From Amoebidium appalachense (Eukaryota; Ichthyosporea): a stretch of DNA of 64,000 nt. Of this stretch, positions 30,071-47,851 are shown in pieces (within the stretch, counting starts at the first letter, position 1; the number at the start of each line of letters is the position of its first letter). A model generated the notes under the pieces. The model ran no database searches, had not been told where the DNA came from, and saw only the letters and a list, made by a program, of their open reading frames with translations. The position numbers and the translations under genes are program-made. The DNA lies in the NCBI GenBank assembly GCA_963693365.1, contig CAVNZM010000013.1, positions 7,874,001 to 7,938,000 of the forward strand, given 5' to 3'.

Positions 30071-30355
30071 CATTGTAATTACAAATAGGCTAGACGAAAA
30101 CAACAAAGAAACTTGTTATAATAACCTGTGCACACCGCGCTATCAGTTGTCCCCTTTTTTAGCCAATACAGATACATAGAATGTCCTTCATGTTTCCCTG
30201 TGCGAGGCACATTTTAGGCTTATGCACACAATCGTAGATTGTTTGGGATACGAAAACAGAGCACACACACAAACGAGTTCTGCTAAACACAAACATTGTT
30301 AGACTGGACACAAAAAACATAGCGCGCGCATGCACGAGCTTTCCTAGGAACGATT

Positions 30356-30513
<158 letters not shown>

Positions 30514-30630
30514 AAGCACGAGCGCTACAACACGGTGGCACAAGCACACAGACAGAGCGCTCTCACAGACAGTCTTACAGGCAGAGGGTGCTCACAATTA
30601 CACACATCACAAAAACACACACACAGCAAC

Positions 30631-36819
<6,189 letters not shown>

Positions 36820-37265
36820 TAGGGTTTGTGGTGGGTGCGGTGGGGGAAACGTAGTTGTAGTGGTGGCGGCGGGTAGGCCCCACATTCACATCTTACTTAG
36901 GGTTTGTGGTGGGTGCGGTGGGGGAAACGTAGTTGTAGTGGTGGCGGCGGGTAGGCCCCACATTCACATCTTACTTAGGGTTTGTGGTGGGTGCGGTGGG
37001 GGAAACGTAGTTGTAGTGGTGGCGGCGGGTAGGCCCCACATTCACATCTTACTTAGGGTTTGTGGTGGGTGCGGTGGGGGAAACGTAGTTGTAGTGGTGG
37101 CGGCGGGTAGGCCCCACATTCACATCTTACTTAGGGTTTGTGGTGGGTGCGGTGGGGGAAACGTAGTTGTAGTGGTGGCGGCGGGTAGGCCCCACATTCA
37201 CATCTTACTTAGGGTTTGTGGTGGGTGCGGTGGGGGAAACGTATTTGTGGTGGTGTGGGCAGTAG
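36820..37265 (+). repeat. 78-bp tandem repeat starting at the JmjC stop codon
   Basis: Units TAGGGTTTGTGGTGGGTGCG onward start at 36820, 36898, 36976, 37054, 37132 and 37210. The first five are almost identical and the last diverges. The first TAG is the JmjC stop. The period is 26 codons, so the repeat has an open Gly/Val-rich frame that is probably meaningless. Confidence 0.9.
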
Positions 37266-37854
<589 letters not shown>

Positions 37855-38115
37855 CTATGCATCCTCAGGCTCCATCATCTTCTGCAGTACAATTGCTGTC
37901 TGTCGTTGATTCTTCGGCACCCACTTCTTGAATCCACACTTCTCCGCCAACTCATCGGGCAGATCTATATAGCCCTTTTCCGCAAGCTCTTGTGCGTATG
38001 CTCGTTGCTACATCTGCGTCCGCCGGGTGGTGGCCTCGGTCGGCACAATAGTTGCCTGCACCACGGGTGCCTTGCCGGGCTCCTCCTTCAGCTTGTACTC
38101 CCATTGGTACGCCAT
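37855..38115 (-). pseudogene. Small ORF interrupted by one in-frame TAG
   Basis: From ATG 38115 the minus strand reads 35 codons (MAYQWEYKLKEE and on), then TAG at 38010-38008, then 50 more sensible codons (QRAYAQELAEKGYIDLPDEL and on) to a stop at 37855. Composition is the same on both sides of the TAG, which argues for one broken or readthrough gene of about 86 residues. It lies just downstream of the Cys-rich membrane protein on the same strand. No family is recognised. Confidence 0.45.
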
Positions 38116-38151
38116 ACTCTATGCCACAAAAATCTCTGCTCACCCAACCCT

Positions 38152-38544
38152 TCAAGTGCGCTCCTTGATCACCACCGCAGGCGCATGCGCACACGTGGGG
38201 CACGCCGGGCACTTCTGCTCGGGCGGGCAGCGCGTGCATGCGGGGCACTGTGCGCACCGAGTGGGGCTGGCACCGCACACGTGGCAGCGGGGGCAGTGCG
38301 CACACTTGCGGCGGGGAACGCAGCTGCCGCAGCTGGCACACATTGGGCACGCGCGCTGGCACTTGAGCACTGCCAGGCGCCGCCGCACACGTGGGCTGAA
38401 CGTGTCCCAGAGCACGTAGAGGATCAGGCCGGCCAGGATGGCCAGTAGGATGGGGGAGGGCCCGGGGGTGCTGCGCGGGCTTGTGCGGATCGGGGGAGGG
38501 GGTGCGAATGGGCTGGGTGGGGGAAGGGGTGCGCCAGCGTCCAT
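38152..38544 (-). CDS. Pro-rich, single-pass membrane protein with a C-x2-C repeat tail
   Basis: 130 residues. Residues 1-30 are Pro/Ser-rich, about 31-47 form one hydrophobic helix (ILLAILAGLILYVLW), and the rest is a basic stalk followed by about sixteen Cys in C-x2-C and CPxC spacing (CPMCASCGSC, CPACTRCPP, CPACPTCAH). The Cys pattern suggests metal binding or disulphide cross-linking. Small membrane proteins with similar Cys-Pro tails are common in large DNA viruses, so I count this as the left-most member of the virus-like block. Function unknown. Confidence 0.55.
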   Translation of the reverse strand: MDAGAPLPPPSPFAPPPPIRTSPRSTPGPSPILLAILAGLILYVLWDTFSPRVRRRLAVLKCQRACPMCASCGSCVPRRKCAHCPRCHVCGASPTRCAQCPACTRCPPEQKCPACPTCAHAPAVVIKERT

Positions 38545-38639
38545 GTTACCCGGTGCACGATATAATGTGGGGTTGGGGTTGTGCGGGCAGATGGGAGGAG
38601 GGTTTGGGGGGGGGGAGGGGGGGGGGGGCGCTCATGAGC

Positions 38640-38850
38640 AAGGGTATGGTGATAGCGATCATGACCCTACTCGCCAACAACACAGGTGCAAGCGCACGGT
38701 GATAGCGCTCATGACCCTACTCTCAAGCAACACAGGTGCAAGCGCACGGTGATAGCGCTCATGACCCTACTCGCCAACAACACAGGTGCAAGCGCACGGT
38801 GATAGCGCTCATGACCCTACTCTCAAGCAACACAGGTGCAAGCGCACGGG
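38640..38850 (+). repeat. About 60-bp tandem repeats, inverted relative to 41.5-43.7 kb
   Basis: Four copies of a unit with GGTGATAGCGCTCATGACCC and AACACAGGTGCAAGCGCAC. The reverse complement of this unit is the conserved core of the array at 41470-43690, on the other side of the 619-residue ORF. Confidence 0.9.
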
Positions 38851-39204
38851 CAGGCCCGACCATAACCCCGTTTTTACGGTAAAAAATACCCTAAACGTTT
38901 CAAAAATACCATCATATTTTCAGTTTATGGTAAACCCCTGCAAATTTCGTGGTAAGCTAAAATAGGAACCCCCTTTCACCCCCTTTTAACTGGGGATGAA
39001 AAATACCATACACCCCAGGCAAAAATATTCCGGACTTCAAAAAATACCAAGAAACAAATCCGAATTTTCGGGCTTGCACACGGGTTATGCCGAAGCAACA
39101 CCAATTGGATTTGGCCAATCAGCGCGGCTAGCCGATTGTAACTAGATTTATCCAACCAATCATCCGTTAAAAGATGTGTCATCCGCGTTTAGCCAATCAG
39201 CGCG
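38851..39204 (+). promoter_or_regulatory. Upstream region of the 619-residue ORF with CCAAT boxes
   Basis: CCAAT occurs near 39101, 39115, 39155 and 39193, three of them as CCAATC. A TATA-like TTATTATATCC at about 39214-39224 overlaps the first possible codons of the downstream ORF. AAAATACC words recur at 38880-39050. Confidence 0.4.
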
Positions 39205-41064
39205 ATGACTGATGTTATTATATCCAAATCGTTTCAAATACACCGACCTCAGCTGCACGAAAACACAACAGGATTTGGCATGCAGGGTATAGGCAGAATT
39301 ATTATTTCGCTGTCAGCAATGGGACTTGCACCCTCAATGCCAGTGCGTGTTCGGATCGTTCCATCGAAGACACCGCTGTTGTTAGGCCCTGTAGGGGAAG
39401 ATGTTGTAGTGTTTTCTCTTGCAAACACCAACGGCCTTGCCACGGTTTCAACCCCCGAAGATGTCACTCTAGTGGAAACGTTGCACCCTTTTGTTGTGTT
39501 TGAGGTAGACACCTCGTTGAGTCTATTGCAACTGCAGGAAGAGTTGAAAGCAGGTTTCCGTGCATGCACAGCGGTGTACCTCCGAAGCTATGACAAGCTG
39601 GCCGTGTACAACCCTGAAGGGCGCTGTTGCCTTGCAACTAGGACGGTGATGCAGGCCACAGCAGCAGAGATTGCGGCAAAAATGTCCGAACTGGACCAAA
39701 AAACGAGCGAGAGCTTTGCCGATATGTTTTTTGCAACCTCCACTTTGGCGGATGTCCAATACGCCATAGAGAATAACAGTGATTTTCAGGATAGTAGGTT
39801 CTGGAACTGGTGGGGTTTACTTCCTGAGGATGCTATTAGAAGGATCGTAGAGACACACCCCAGTGAGGGGTACACGGGGGACAGCAAACTGCGGCATTCC
39901 CCGCCGTGCACTGCGTGGTTGCGAGGGTCTGCAGGAGTTGTCAAGTTAGACAGCTCTGCGTATACGTTAGAGTCGTTTAACACGTGTTTGCTGCTGCGAT
40001 TGATGGACCATTATGCCCACCGGAGGGACCACGACAACGACGGCTACGACGATGTCCATGCGAATATAATACTAGATATGGCCACCCAAAAGGCCAATAT
40101 TTTGGCACAAGCTGCCTCAAACCCGCCAGTTACAACTGCACCCCGTACCCAAGCCCACCTGTACGACTACGCAAACATCATTAGACACAAGCTGGAATGG
40201 GACAAAAAGCTTTCGAATTTAGTTAGCAGGGTCCAGGCGGATTACAGCGAGGGTGGGCCTGCCGAGCGCAAAAACATATTCGGGCGGTGCACGGGGTGGT
40301 TTGCTTACGAGATTCAGGAAGGGCAGGAAGAAGGCGAGTTTGTTCCCCTGGGCCAGATCGATACCGACATCGAAACCGTCGAAATTTCCACGTACATGCG
40401 GCGTCTGCAAGTGGGCGTGTCGTGGCAGATGCTTGTGGACGTCATGAACAAACGACACGTCATGGTGCTTCCCTTCGATTGGGGAGACTTCATTGACACA
40501 ATCAGGAAAGATGTTGAGCGCGAAGAGTTCAAAACAGCCAAAGCGGAGGGGCAAGGTAGAGATTTGCCATTCGTTGTTGACGGGTTGTATGCTTACGACA
40601 CCGAAACCCGGCAAGCGGCCGTCATCTACCCCCCGAGTGGATTTGACCAAATCATGCTCAACGATGCCGACGGCGTCTGCCCCTGGCAGGCAGACATCGA
40701 GTTATTTTGGGTAGAAACCCCCTCCGACCAGTTGGAACAACAGCGCGGCAGCTATATCGGTATTAACAAGACCACGGGCCAGCCTGACACGTCTCCCAGC
40801 GCGGATGCCCTGTGGAGTGCTGTTCCTATCGCCGAGGTTTTGGATGGTGCGGATTGGTACCCGCAACTGCCGTGTCAGATAGCCCTCGAGGATGCCATCA
40901 GGAATCACCATGTGCAAGTAGTTGGTGAACCATGCGACCACTGGCTGTGTTATGAAGCAGCAACCAACACATGGGATGAACTTTGGCCTGACTGTGATCG
41001 GTATCACCATATTACCAGCAGGCCAGGCGACTTCGTGCTCTTTTACGATCAATGGTCTGACTGA
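39205..41064 (+). CDS. 619-residue protein of unknown function, virus-like block
   Basis: A long intronless frame from ATG 39205 to TGA 41064. If the TATA-like element at about 39214 is used, ATG 39280 (MQGIGRIIISLS) would be the true start, giving 594 residues. No transmembrane helix, signal peptide or known domain is recognised. The middle has a DHDNDGYDDV stretch resembling Ca-binding D-x-D-x-D-G loops. The C-terminal third has conserved-looking Trp-rich and Asp-rich segments (PWQADIELFWVE, HWLCYEAATNTWDELWPDCD). It is the only gene between inverted copies of one repeat family. The last 50 bases are duplicated after the stop, before an AATAAA at about 41116. Size and isolation would suit a structural or element-specific protein, but this is a guess. 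Confidence 0.6.
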   Translation: MTDVIISKSFQIHRPQLHENTTGFGMQGIGRIIISLSAMGLAPSMPVRVRIVPSKTPLLLGPVGEDVVVFSLANTNGLATVSTPEDVTLVETLHPFVVFEVDTSLSLLQLQEELKAGFRACTAVYLRSYDKLAVYNPEGRCCLATRTVMQATAAEIAAKMSELDQKTSESFADMFFATSTLADVQYAIENNSDFQDSRFWNWWGLLPEDAIRRIVETHPSEGYTGDSKLRHSPPCTAWLRGSAGVVKLDSSAYTLESFNTCLLLRLMDHYAHRRDHDNDGYDDVHANIILDMATQKANILAQAASNPPVTTAPRTQAHLYDYANIIRHKLEWDKKLSNLVSRVQADYSEGGPAERKNIFGRCTGWFAYEIQEGQEEGEFVPLGQIDTDIETVEISTYMRRLQVGVSWQMLVDVMNKRHVMVLPFDWGDFIDTIRKDVEREEFKTAKAEGQGRDLPFVVDGLYAYDTETRQAAVIYPPSGFDQIMLNDADGVCPWQADIELFWVETPSDQLEQQRGSYIGINKTTGQPDTSPSADALWSAVPIAEVLDGADWYPQLPCQIALEDAIRNHHVQVVGEPCDHWLCYEAATNTWDELWPDCDRYHHITSRPGDFVLFYDQWSD

Positions 41065-41121
41065 TCGGTATCACCATATTACTAGGGTAGGCGACTTCGT
41101 GCTTTTTCACAATCAATAAAA
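41008..41121 (+). repeat. Duplicated 3' end of the 619-residue ORF plus AATAAA
   Basis: GATCGGTATCACCATATTAC begins at about 40997 and again at 41062, each followed by GGCGACTTCGTGCT and TTT(T/A)C(A/G)A(T/C)CAAT. The second copy runs past the stop and leads into CAATAAAATTC, a likely polyadenylation signal. Confidence 0.75.
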
Positions 41122-41159
41122 TTCAACTTATTATAACTACTGTGACACTCAGTGCATTC

Positions 41160-41466
41160 TCACGAAGGGGCTGGGGGAGGGGGGATGCAAAGTGTGCATG
41201 TGTGTTCCCGAATGCCTTTGTGTGTGTGTGGGGGGAGGGGGATTGTGGGGGGGGGGGGGGGAGGGGGGATGCAAAGTGTGCATGTGTGTTCCCGAATGCC
41301 TTTGTGTGTGTGTGGGGGGAGGGGGATTGTGGGGGGGGGGGGGGGGGGAGGGGGGGATGCAAAGTTTGCATGTGTGTTCCCGAATGCCTTTGTGTGTGTG
41401 GGGGGGGAGGGGGGAGGGGGGATGCAAAGTGTGCATGTGTGTTCCCGAATGCCTTTGTGTGTGCAC
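41160..41466 (+). repeat. Tandem units with G runs, about four copies
   Basis: Units GATGCAAAGTGTGCATGTGT, GTTCCCGAATGCCTTTGTG and a GT/G-rich stretch recur near 41183, 41268, 41356 and 41421. The open frames of about 100 residues across it are repeat products. Confidence 0.85.
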
Positions 41467-43695
<2,229 letters not shown>

Positions 43696-44593
43696 CTCTT
43701 TGTTTTGTTTTTTGGGGGAGAGGGGCTTCCCACCCTCTTGTCCGTGGCTTCTCTATTTTTTTTTCATCTTTTACGTCTTTGCCTGCACCCGGTCAAGGTG
43801 TACCTCGTGCGCTTCCTGGAGAAGCACGTGCTGGGGTGGTAGCCAGCCGGTCATCCCCAACAATTGGGACTCCTGTCAATAAACGGTTTCGACCAATCAG
43901 ATTGAACCGGTTTCGTGCAATCAGATTTAATGTTTCGACCAATCAGATTGAACCGGTTTCGTACAATCAGATTTAATGTTTCGACCAATCAGATTGAATA
44001 GCGGGTGAATACGATTCAAGCATTATTCAAAGGTGGTCTCCGTGATTCGACCAATATTGAAATGGATGCTCCGTGGATCGAACGATATTGACTGAGGGTT
44101 CGTGTTGGTTGACCGGATATTGGCAGGGGTTCGCGCGATGTTCGTTTTGGGTTCACTAGATTTGCGCCAAACACGAGTTCGGGTTGACCGGATATTGGCA
44201 GGGGTTCGCGCGATGTTCGTTTTGGGTTCACTAGATTTGCGCCAAACACGAGTTCGGGTTGACCGGATATTGACCGAGGGTTCGTGTTTGGTTGACCGTT
44301 TATTGGCCAACTCTGCGCTGCTTTGACCGTTTATTGGCCAACGTGAACTCTGCGCTAGCTTCGTTGAATATTCACTACTTCGCGTAATTCACCCCCCCCC
44401 CCTACCGCTGAGACATCCTGTATAGTGCGCAGAAAAAAACAGCCAGAATGCGATCTACTAGTACCTGACTCACTCTTAATACTTTAAATCACTTTGAAAT
44501 GTTTTGAAAATACTTGTGAATCACTTCAAAGTGATTCCAAAGTCAGGGGTTATAAAACCGTTATCGTGTTTCTTTTCTTGCCACTTAGCAGCA
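43696..44593 (+). promoter_or_regulatory. Spacer with CCAAT-containing and 75-bp tandem repeats
   Basis: A 46-bp unit with TTTCGACCAATCAGATTGAA starts at 43887, 43933 and 43979, so CCAAT boxes are repeated three times. A 75-bp unit with GTTGACCGGATATTGGCAGG and GGTTCACTAGATTTGCGCC starts at 44108, 44183 and 44258. Next comes the promoter of the zinc-finger gene. The stretch 43800-43860 can encode a few residues ending in TAG after an AG site but is too short to call. Confidence 0.7.
44551..44557 (+). promoter_or_regulatory. TATA box of the C2H2 gene
   Basis: GGTTATAAAACCG lies 43 bases before ATG 44594, a spacing like that of other TATA boxes in this block. Confidence 0.6.
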
Positions 44594-45049
44594 ATGGATC
44601 ACCCATGCACACCAGCCATAGAAACCCCCTCTGAACCGAGGCGCTACGCTTGCACACTGTGTCCAGCAATGTTTACGTTGAAGGCAAATCTTAAACGGCA
44701 CCAAAACAGCCACAAGATTGAGTGCACGGGTGCCTTTACCTGCCCCCAACCCGGCTGTTTTGCCACATTTGCCCGCAGCGACCACATGAAACTACATCAC
44801 CGCACACACTCCGGTGGCCGACCCTATCAATGTCCGGTCTGTCCCGCCACTTATGTGTATCCTTCCGGTTTGTGGGCTCACCGGCGAACAGTCCATGAGG
44901 GCTGTCGGCTGTCAAGGCGGCACCGGCGTGCAAGTGGGCGTTTTACATGCCCCGTCGACCAGTGCCGGGCAGCATTTGCTTGGTCTACAACCCTGAACAG
45001 GCATGTCGAGACTGAACATCACAACCTGGAGCTCGGTCCGAAAGTATAA
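44594..45049 (+). CDS. Four-finger C2H2 zinc-finger protein
   Basis: The 151-residue product is almost entirely zinc fingers. Finger 1 has C20, C23, H36, H40; finger 2 C50, C55, H68, H72; finger 3 C80, C83, H96, H101; finger 4 C119, C124, H137, H142. Fingers 2 and 4 have the C-x4-C spacing of TFIIIA-like fingers. A basic linker precedes finger 4. ATG 44594 was chosen because the TATA box at 44551 lies downstream of the earlier in-frame Met at 44504. Its TAA stop lies inside the TATA box of the helicase gene. A role as a DNA-binding regulator of the element is likely but inferred. Confidence 0.85.
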   Translation: MDHPCTPAIETPSEPRRYACTLCPAMFTLKANLKRHQNSHKIECTGAFTCPQPGCFATFARSDHMKLHHRTHSGGRPYQCPVCPATYVYPSGLWAHRRTVHEGCRLSRRHRRASGRFTCPVDQCRAAFAWSTTLNRHVETEHHNLELGPKV

Positions 45050-45052
45050 AAG
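45045..45052 (+). promoter_or_regulatory. TATA box of the helicase gene, containing the upstream stop codon
   Basis: TATAAAAG at 45045-45052 lies 62 bases before ATG 45107. The TAA at 45047-45049 is the stop of the zinc-finger gene. Confidence 0.65.
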
Positions 45053-45106
45053 CATGATGCACGTCTCAGACCCATCAAATATTATCTATCCCTACTACCA
45101 AGCACA

Positions 45107-46600
45107 ATGGATGCAATCCGCTCAAAGATGGACATTGACCGTAACGAGAAGAGGGAAAGGCTCCGTGTGGCATTTGACGATTTCGAGCGGCTCACAGGGA
45201 ACTACAACAACTGGTTGCCTCCGCATGAGGTTGCAGACTACAAATGGGAAAGTATGGACCAAGTTTACACGTTCCTGCGCACACTGGTCGCATACTCAAA
45301 CAAAGACCAGGTGTACATCGTCAAGCACTTCGAGGATGGCCGATTCATCCATCAGATCAAGCCAAAGGAGAAGGTTGTGGACATGTTGTCAAAATACTCC
45401 TTCACACTGCCAGGGGATGGCGTTGGAAAGAAGCCCGAATACAAGGGAGCCAATTATGTTACCGACATGCGTGGAATACTGGTGTACTACAGGGGTATCG
45501 TGTTTGACCCTAGCGACCCCGACCCCAAAACGGGTCAGCGCAACCCCATGTACACTGACTGCCACAACCGCGCCTTCAACAGCTTTCCGGGATTCCGGTT
45601 TGTATACGAGCCGGGATTTGTTGTGGATGAGTCTGTGCTCCAGCCTTTCCTTGAGCATGCAAGGGATGTCATTTGTGCAGGGGACGAAATCCTGTTCCAT
45701 TATGTCATCGAGTGGCTGGGGCACATGTTTCAATACCCAGCCCAAAAGCCAGAGTCTGCATGGCTGATGCGTAGCATTGAGGGTACCGGCAAGAACGTGT
45801 TTGTGAAAATCATCACGAATCTGCTGGGTGAAGAGCTGGTCGGTGTTGTGGAGACCGAGGATCGCCTTTCTTCTTGCTTCAATGTCGGAATCACGTTCAA
45901 GTTGCTCGTAGTGTGCAACGAGGTAACCTATGGAAAGAGCCATCGTACCCCCAACCATTTGAAGACCCTCATTACCGACGACACCATGACCTACGAGTCC
46001 AAGGGCATCGATGCAGTCAAGGTCAGGTCGTGTGAGCGCTGGATCCTGATGTCCAATGAACAGCATCCAATCCCTGTAAGCCGGACAGACAGACGCTATG
46101 CATGCATGGAGGTATCTGACAGGCGTGTCGGTGATGAGGTATACTTTCGTAACCTCGTCCATTGCTATAGTAGTGTGTCTGTACTGAAAACCCTGTACCA
46201 CTGGCTTATGAGGATCCACATCAGAGACCCAAACCGGGTGCTTCCGCCAATGACCGCCTTGAAGCGGAAGCTTCAGGATATGAGTGGGCCACTGGAGTTG
46301 CAGTTTCTGCGAGATCTATTGAAACGTGAGAACGGGTTTGAAGATATGCAGATGTTTGAGGACGGAGCGCGTGTTACATCAACAACGCTTTTTCATCTTT
46401 TCCAGTTGTGGTGGGAGAGAAACACAACCGACAAGTCCAGAAGACCCACACAACGAGACTTTGGGATGGCCGTCACTGCCATTTTGGGGGAGGTCAAGAG
46501 TACGAGGGTGAATGCGATCGCCTATGGTGCTGAGGACTGCAAATCTGCTTCGGGGATAACTCGCTGCTACACCCTTGACCGAACACTCGTGGGTGTGTGA
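45107..46600 (+). CDS. SF3/D5-like replicative helicase with DUF5906-type ATPase
   Basis: A 497-residue intact frame. Walker A is IEGTGKN at residues 224-230. The Walker B strand is KLLVVCNEV at about 265-273, and the motif C/sensor segment is RWILMSNEQHPIPV at 311-324, followed by a RTDRR arginine finger. This layout matches the ATPase of superfamily 3 helicases of the DUF5906 type found in phages, virophages, polinton-like viruses and protist mobile elements. The N-terminal 200 residues resemble the linker preceding the helicase in primase-helicases, but I see no primase catalytic motif. It is expected to unwind the element's DNA in replication. Expressed from its own TATA box directly after the C2H2 gene. 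Confidence 0.85.
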   Translation: MDAIRSKMDIDRNEKRERLRVAFDDFERLTGNYNNWLPPHEVADYKWESMDQVYTFLRTLVAYSNKDQVYIVKHFEDGRFIHQIKPKEKVVDMLSKYSFTLPGDGVGKKPEYKGANYVTDMRGILVYYRGIVFDPSDPDPKTGQRNPMYTDCHNRAFNSFPGFRFVYEPGFVVDESVLQPFLEHARDVICAGDEILFHYVIEWLGHMFQYPAQKPESAWLMRSIEGTGKNVFVKIITNLLGEELVGVVETEDRLSSCFNVGITFKLLVVCNEVTYGKSHRTPNHLKTLITDDTMTYESKGIDAVKVRSCERWILMSNEQHPIPVSRTDRRYACMEVSDRRVGDEVYFRNLVHCYSSVSVLKTLYHWLMRIHIRDPNRVLPPMTALKRKLQDMSGPLELQFLRDLLKRENGFEDMQMFEDGARVTSTTLFHLFQLWWERNTTDKSRRPTQRDFGMAVTAILGEVKSTRVNAIAYGAEDCKSASGITRCYTLDRTLVGV

Positions 46601-47232
46601 CTGTATTTGTTCTACGTAACATGCTCTGTAGAGGGGTAACGTTACCGTAACGTTACGTAGAGGGAGAAACCAACCAATCAAAACACAGCAATTTTCCAAA
46701 ATCAACCATTGTAACTTTTGTAACATACTTTTCTTATTTGTAGAGGGTGTGTATAGAGAAATAAATTGGCTGGGAGGGGAGGTTTGGAGGGCTCTGATTG
46801 GTTGCTGGGTGGTGTTGCTATGGAGATTTTCCATTTTGGGACGGAGTTGAAACATCCCTCTACACGGTTACAGACTCCACACCGTGGTGGTCGAAAACAG
46901 TATAACGGCTTAGAATCTTGGAAATCAGAAATCCAGGCATTGATGTTATCGCATGCCTCCTCCCCCCCTCCTGGATGGCTGGGGGTGTCTGTGGGGGGCA
47001 CACAAGGACCAATAAAGGAACCACACACCCACCCCGCGCGCGAGGCATGCGAGGCACGCGAGGCACGCGAGGCACCCGCGCCCCCAGCCACCCCCAGCCC
47101 CGCCCAGCCCCCCCCAGCCCCCCACGCGCCGCAACATTGTCGGGCGCCCACACAAGGTCGAAAGTGCGATGTGTGATTGTCAATGGGTAACCCGGTTGGG
47201 GCGGCACGCGAATTTTATGTGTGCGGTATGTG
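46601..47232. other. Spacer with the first copy of a dispersed repeat
   Basis: CCAAT/ATTGG boxes occur near 46674 and 46796, and GTAACGTTAC-type palindromes near 46636. The repeat copy at about 46975-47150 contains CTGGGGGTGTCTGTGGGGGG, CACACAAGGACCAATAAAGG and GCGAGGCACGCGAGGCA. No gene is supported. Confidence 0.6.
46975..47120 (+). repeat. Dispersed GC-rich repeat, copy 1 of 3
   Basis: Copies lie at about 46975-47120, 47675-47775 and 48888-49085, all in the same orientation. Each begins with GGCTGGGGGT(A/G)(T/G)CTGTGGG, followed by GGCACAC(A/G)AGGA(A/C)CAATA(A/G)AGGA and a run of GCGAGGCA(C/T)GCGAGGCA words. Each lies between genes, and two carry an AATAAA-type signal. Confidence 0.75.
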
Positions 47233-47646
47233 ATGACGGACACCGAGCTTGAGTTTGCACGGAACATGGTCGTATACGAGCTGGCCGACCGGCTGGAAGG
47301 CGTCGAGGACACGCTCACCAAGGTCGGGCGCATCGACGTGCTGACGGACCACCAGATCGTCCAGGTCGAGCAGCTGGCCGACTGGAAGACCGCCATGGCG
47401 AACGTGCTGGCGAACCACCACTTCCACCCCGACAAGGAGATGCGCGTGCACCTGTTCAACCACGGCCCGCCCGTGCCCGCCGAAACCATCGCGCACGCCA
47501 TGAGGATCATGGACAAGCACGAGATCATGGTGACGTGCGAGGAGGACATCCTGTACGGGCTGTTTCCGGTTGGGCCCCACAGTGCCCCCCCACCCGTGCA
47601 CACGGCACCCGCCGCTGCGCCAGAGGCTCGGAAGTCCGGGCGTTGA
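47233..47646 (+). CDS. Small PD-(D/E)XK-like protein, catalytic residues altered
   Basis: 137 residues from ATG 47233. The segment GRIDVLTDHQIVQVEQLADW, then KTAMANVLANHHFHPDKEMRV and HLF, resembles the core of a small nuclease-like family of large DNA viruses and protists, in which the strand pair reads GxIDxLTxxxIIEVK followed by a WK-x-A helix and an RIHLF strand. Here the Asp of ID is kept, but the E-x-K position reads Q-V-E, so catalysis may be lost or changed. The tail is Pro/Ala-rich and disordered. Placement rests on remembered family pattern, not a search. Confidence 0.5.
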   Translation: MTDTELEFARNMVVYELADRLEGVEDTLTKVGRIDVLTDHQIVQVEQLADWKTAMANVLANHHFHPDKEMRVHLFNHGPPVPAETIAHAMRIMDKHEIMVTCEEDILYGLFPVGPHSAPPPVHTAPAAAPEARKSGR

Positions 47647-47674
47647 TGGCGTGACACCTCCCCGGGGCGCGGGT

Positions 47675-47775
47675 GGCTGGGGGTGGCTGTGGGGGGCTGT
47701 GGGGGGCACACGAGGAACAATAAAGGAAGCACGAACACACCCGGCGCGAGGCAGGCGAGGCACACGGGCACACGC
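47675..47775 (+). repeat. Dispersed GC-rich repeat, copy 2 of 3
   Basis: Follows the stop of the 47233 gene by about 30 bases and supplies CAATAAAGG, a possible polyadenylation signal for it. Confidence 0.7.
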
Positions 47776-47845
47776 ACACACCACACAAGGTACCCGCCAG
47801 CCGGGCCAGCGCCTCGCAGGGCAGCTTTTCTCTTGAGATCACGAC

Positions 47846-47851
47846 TTTATT
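47846..47851 (-). terminator. AATAAA overlapping the methyltransferase stop codon
   Basis: On the minus strand the reading is ACC AAA TAA AG, so the TAA stop at 47849-47847 sits inside AATAAA. Confidence 0.6.

Noticed and set aside
45389-46219. 276-codon minus-strand ORF
   Set aside because: Antisense to the helicase, which has Walker A/B and sensor motifs.
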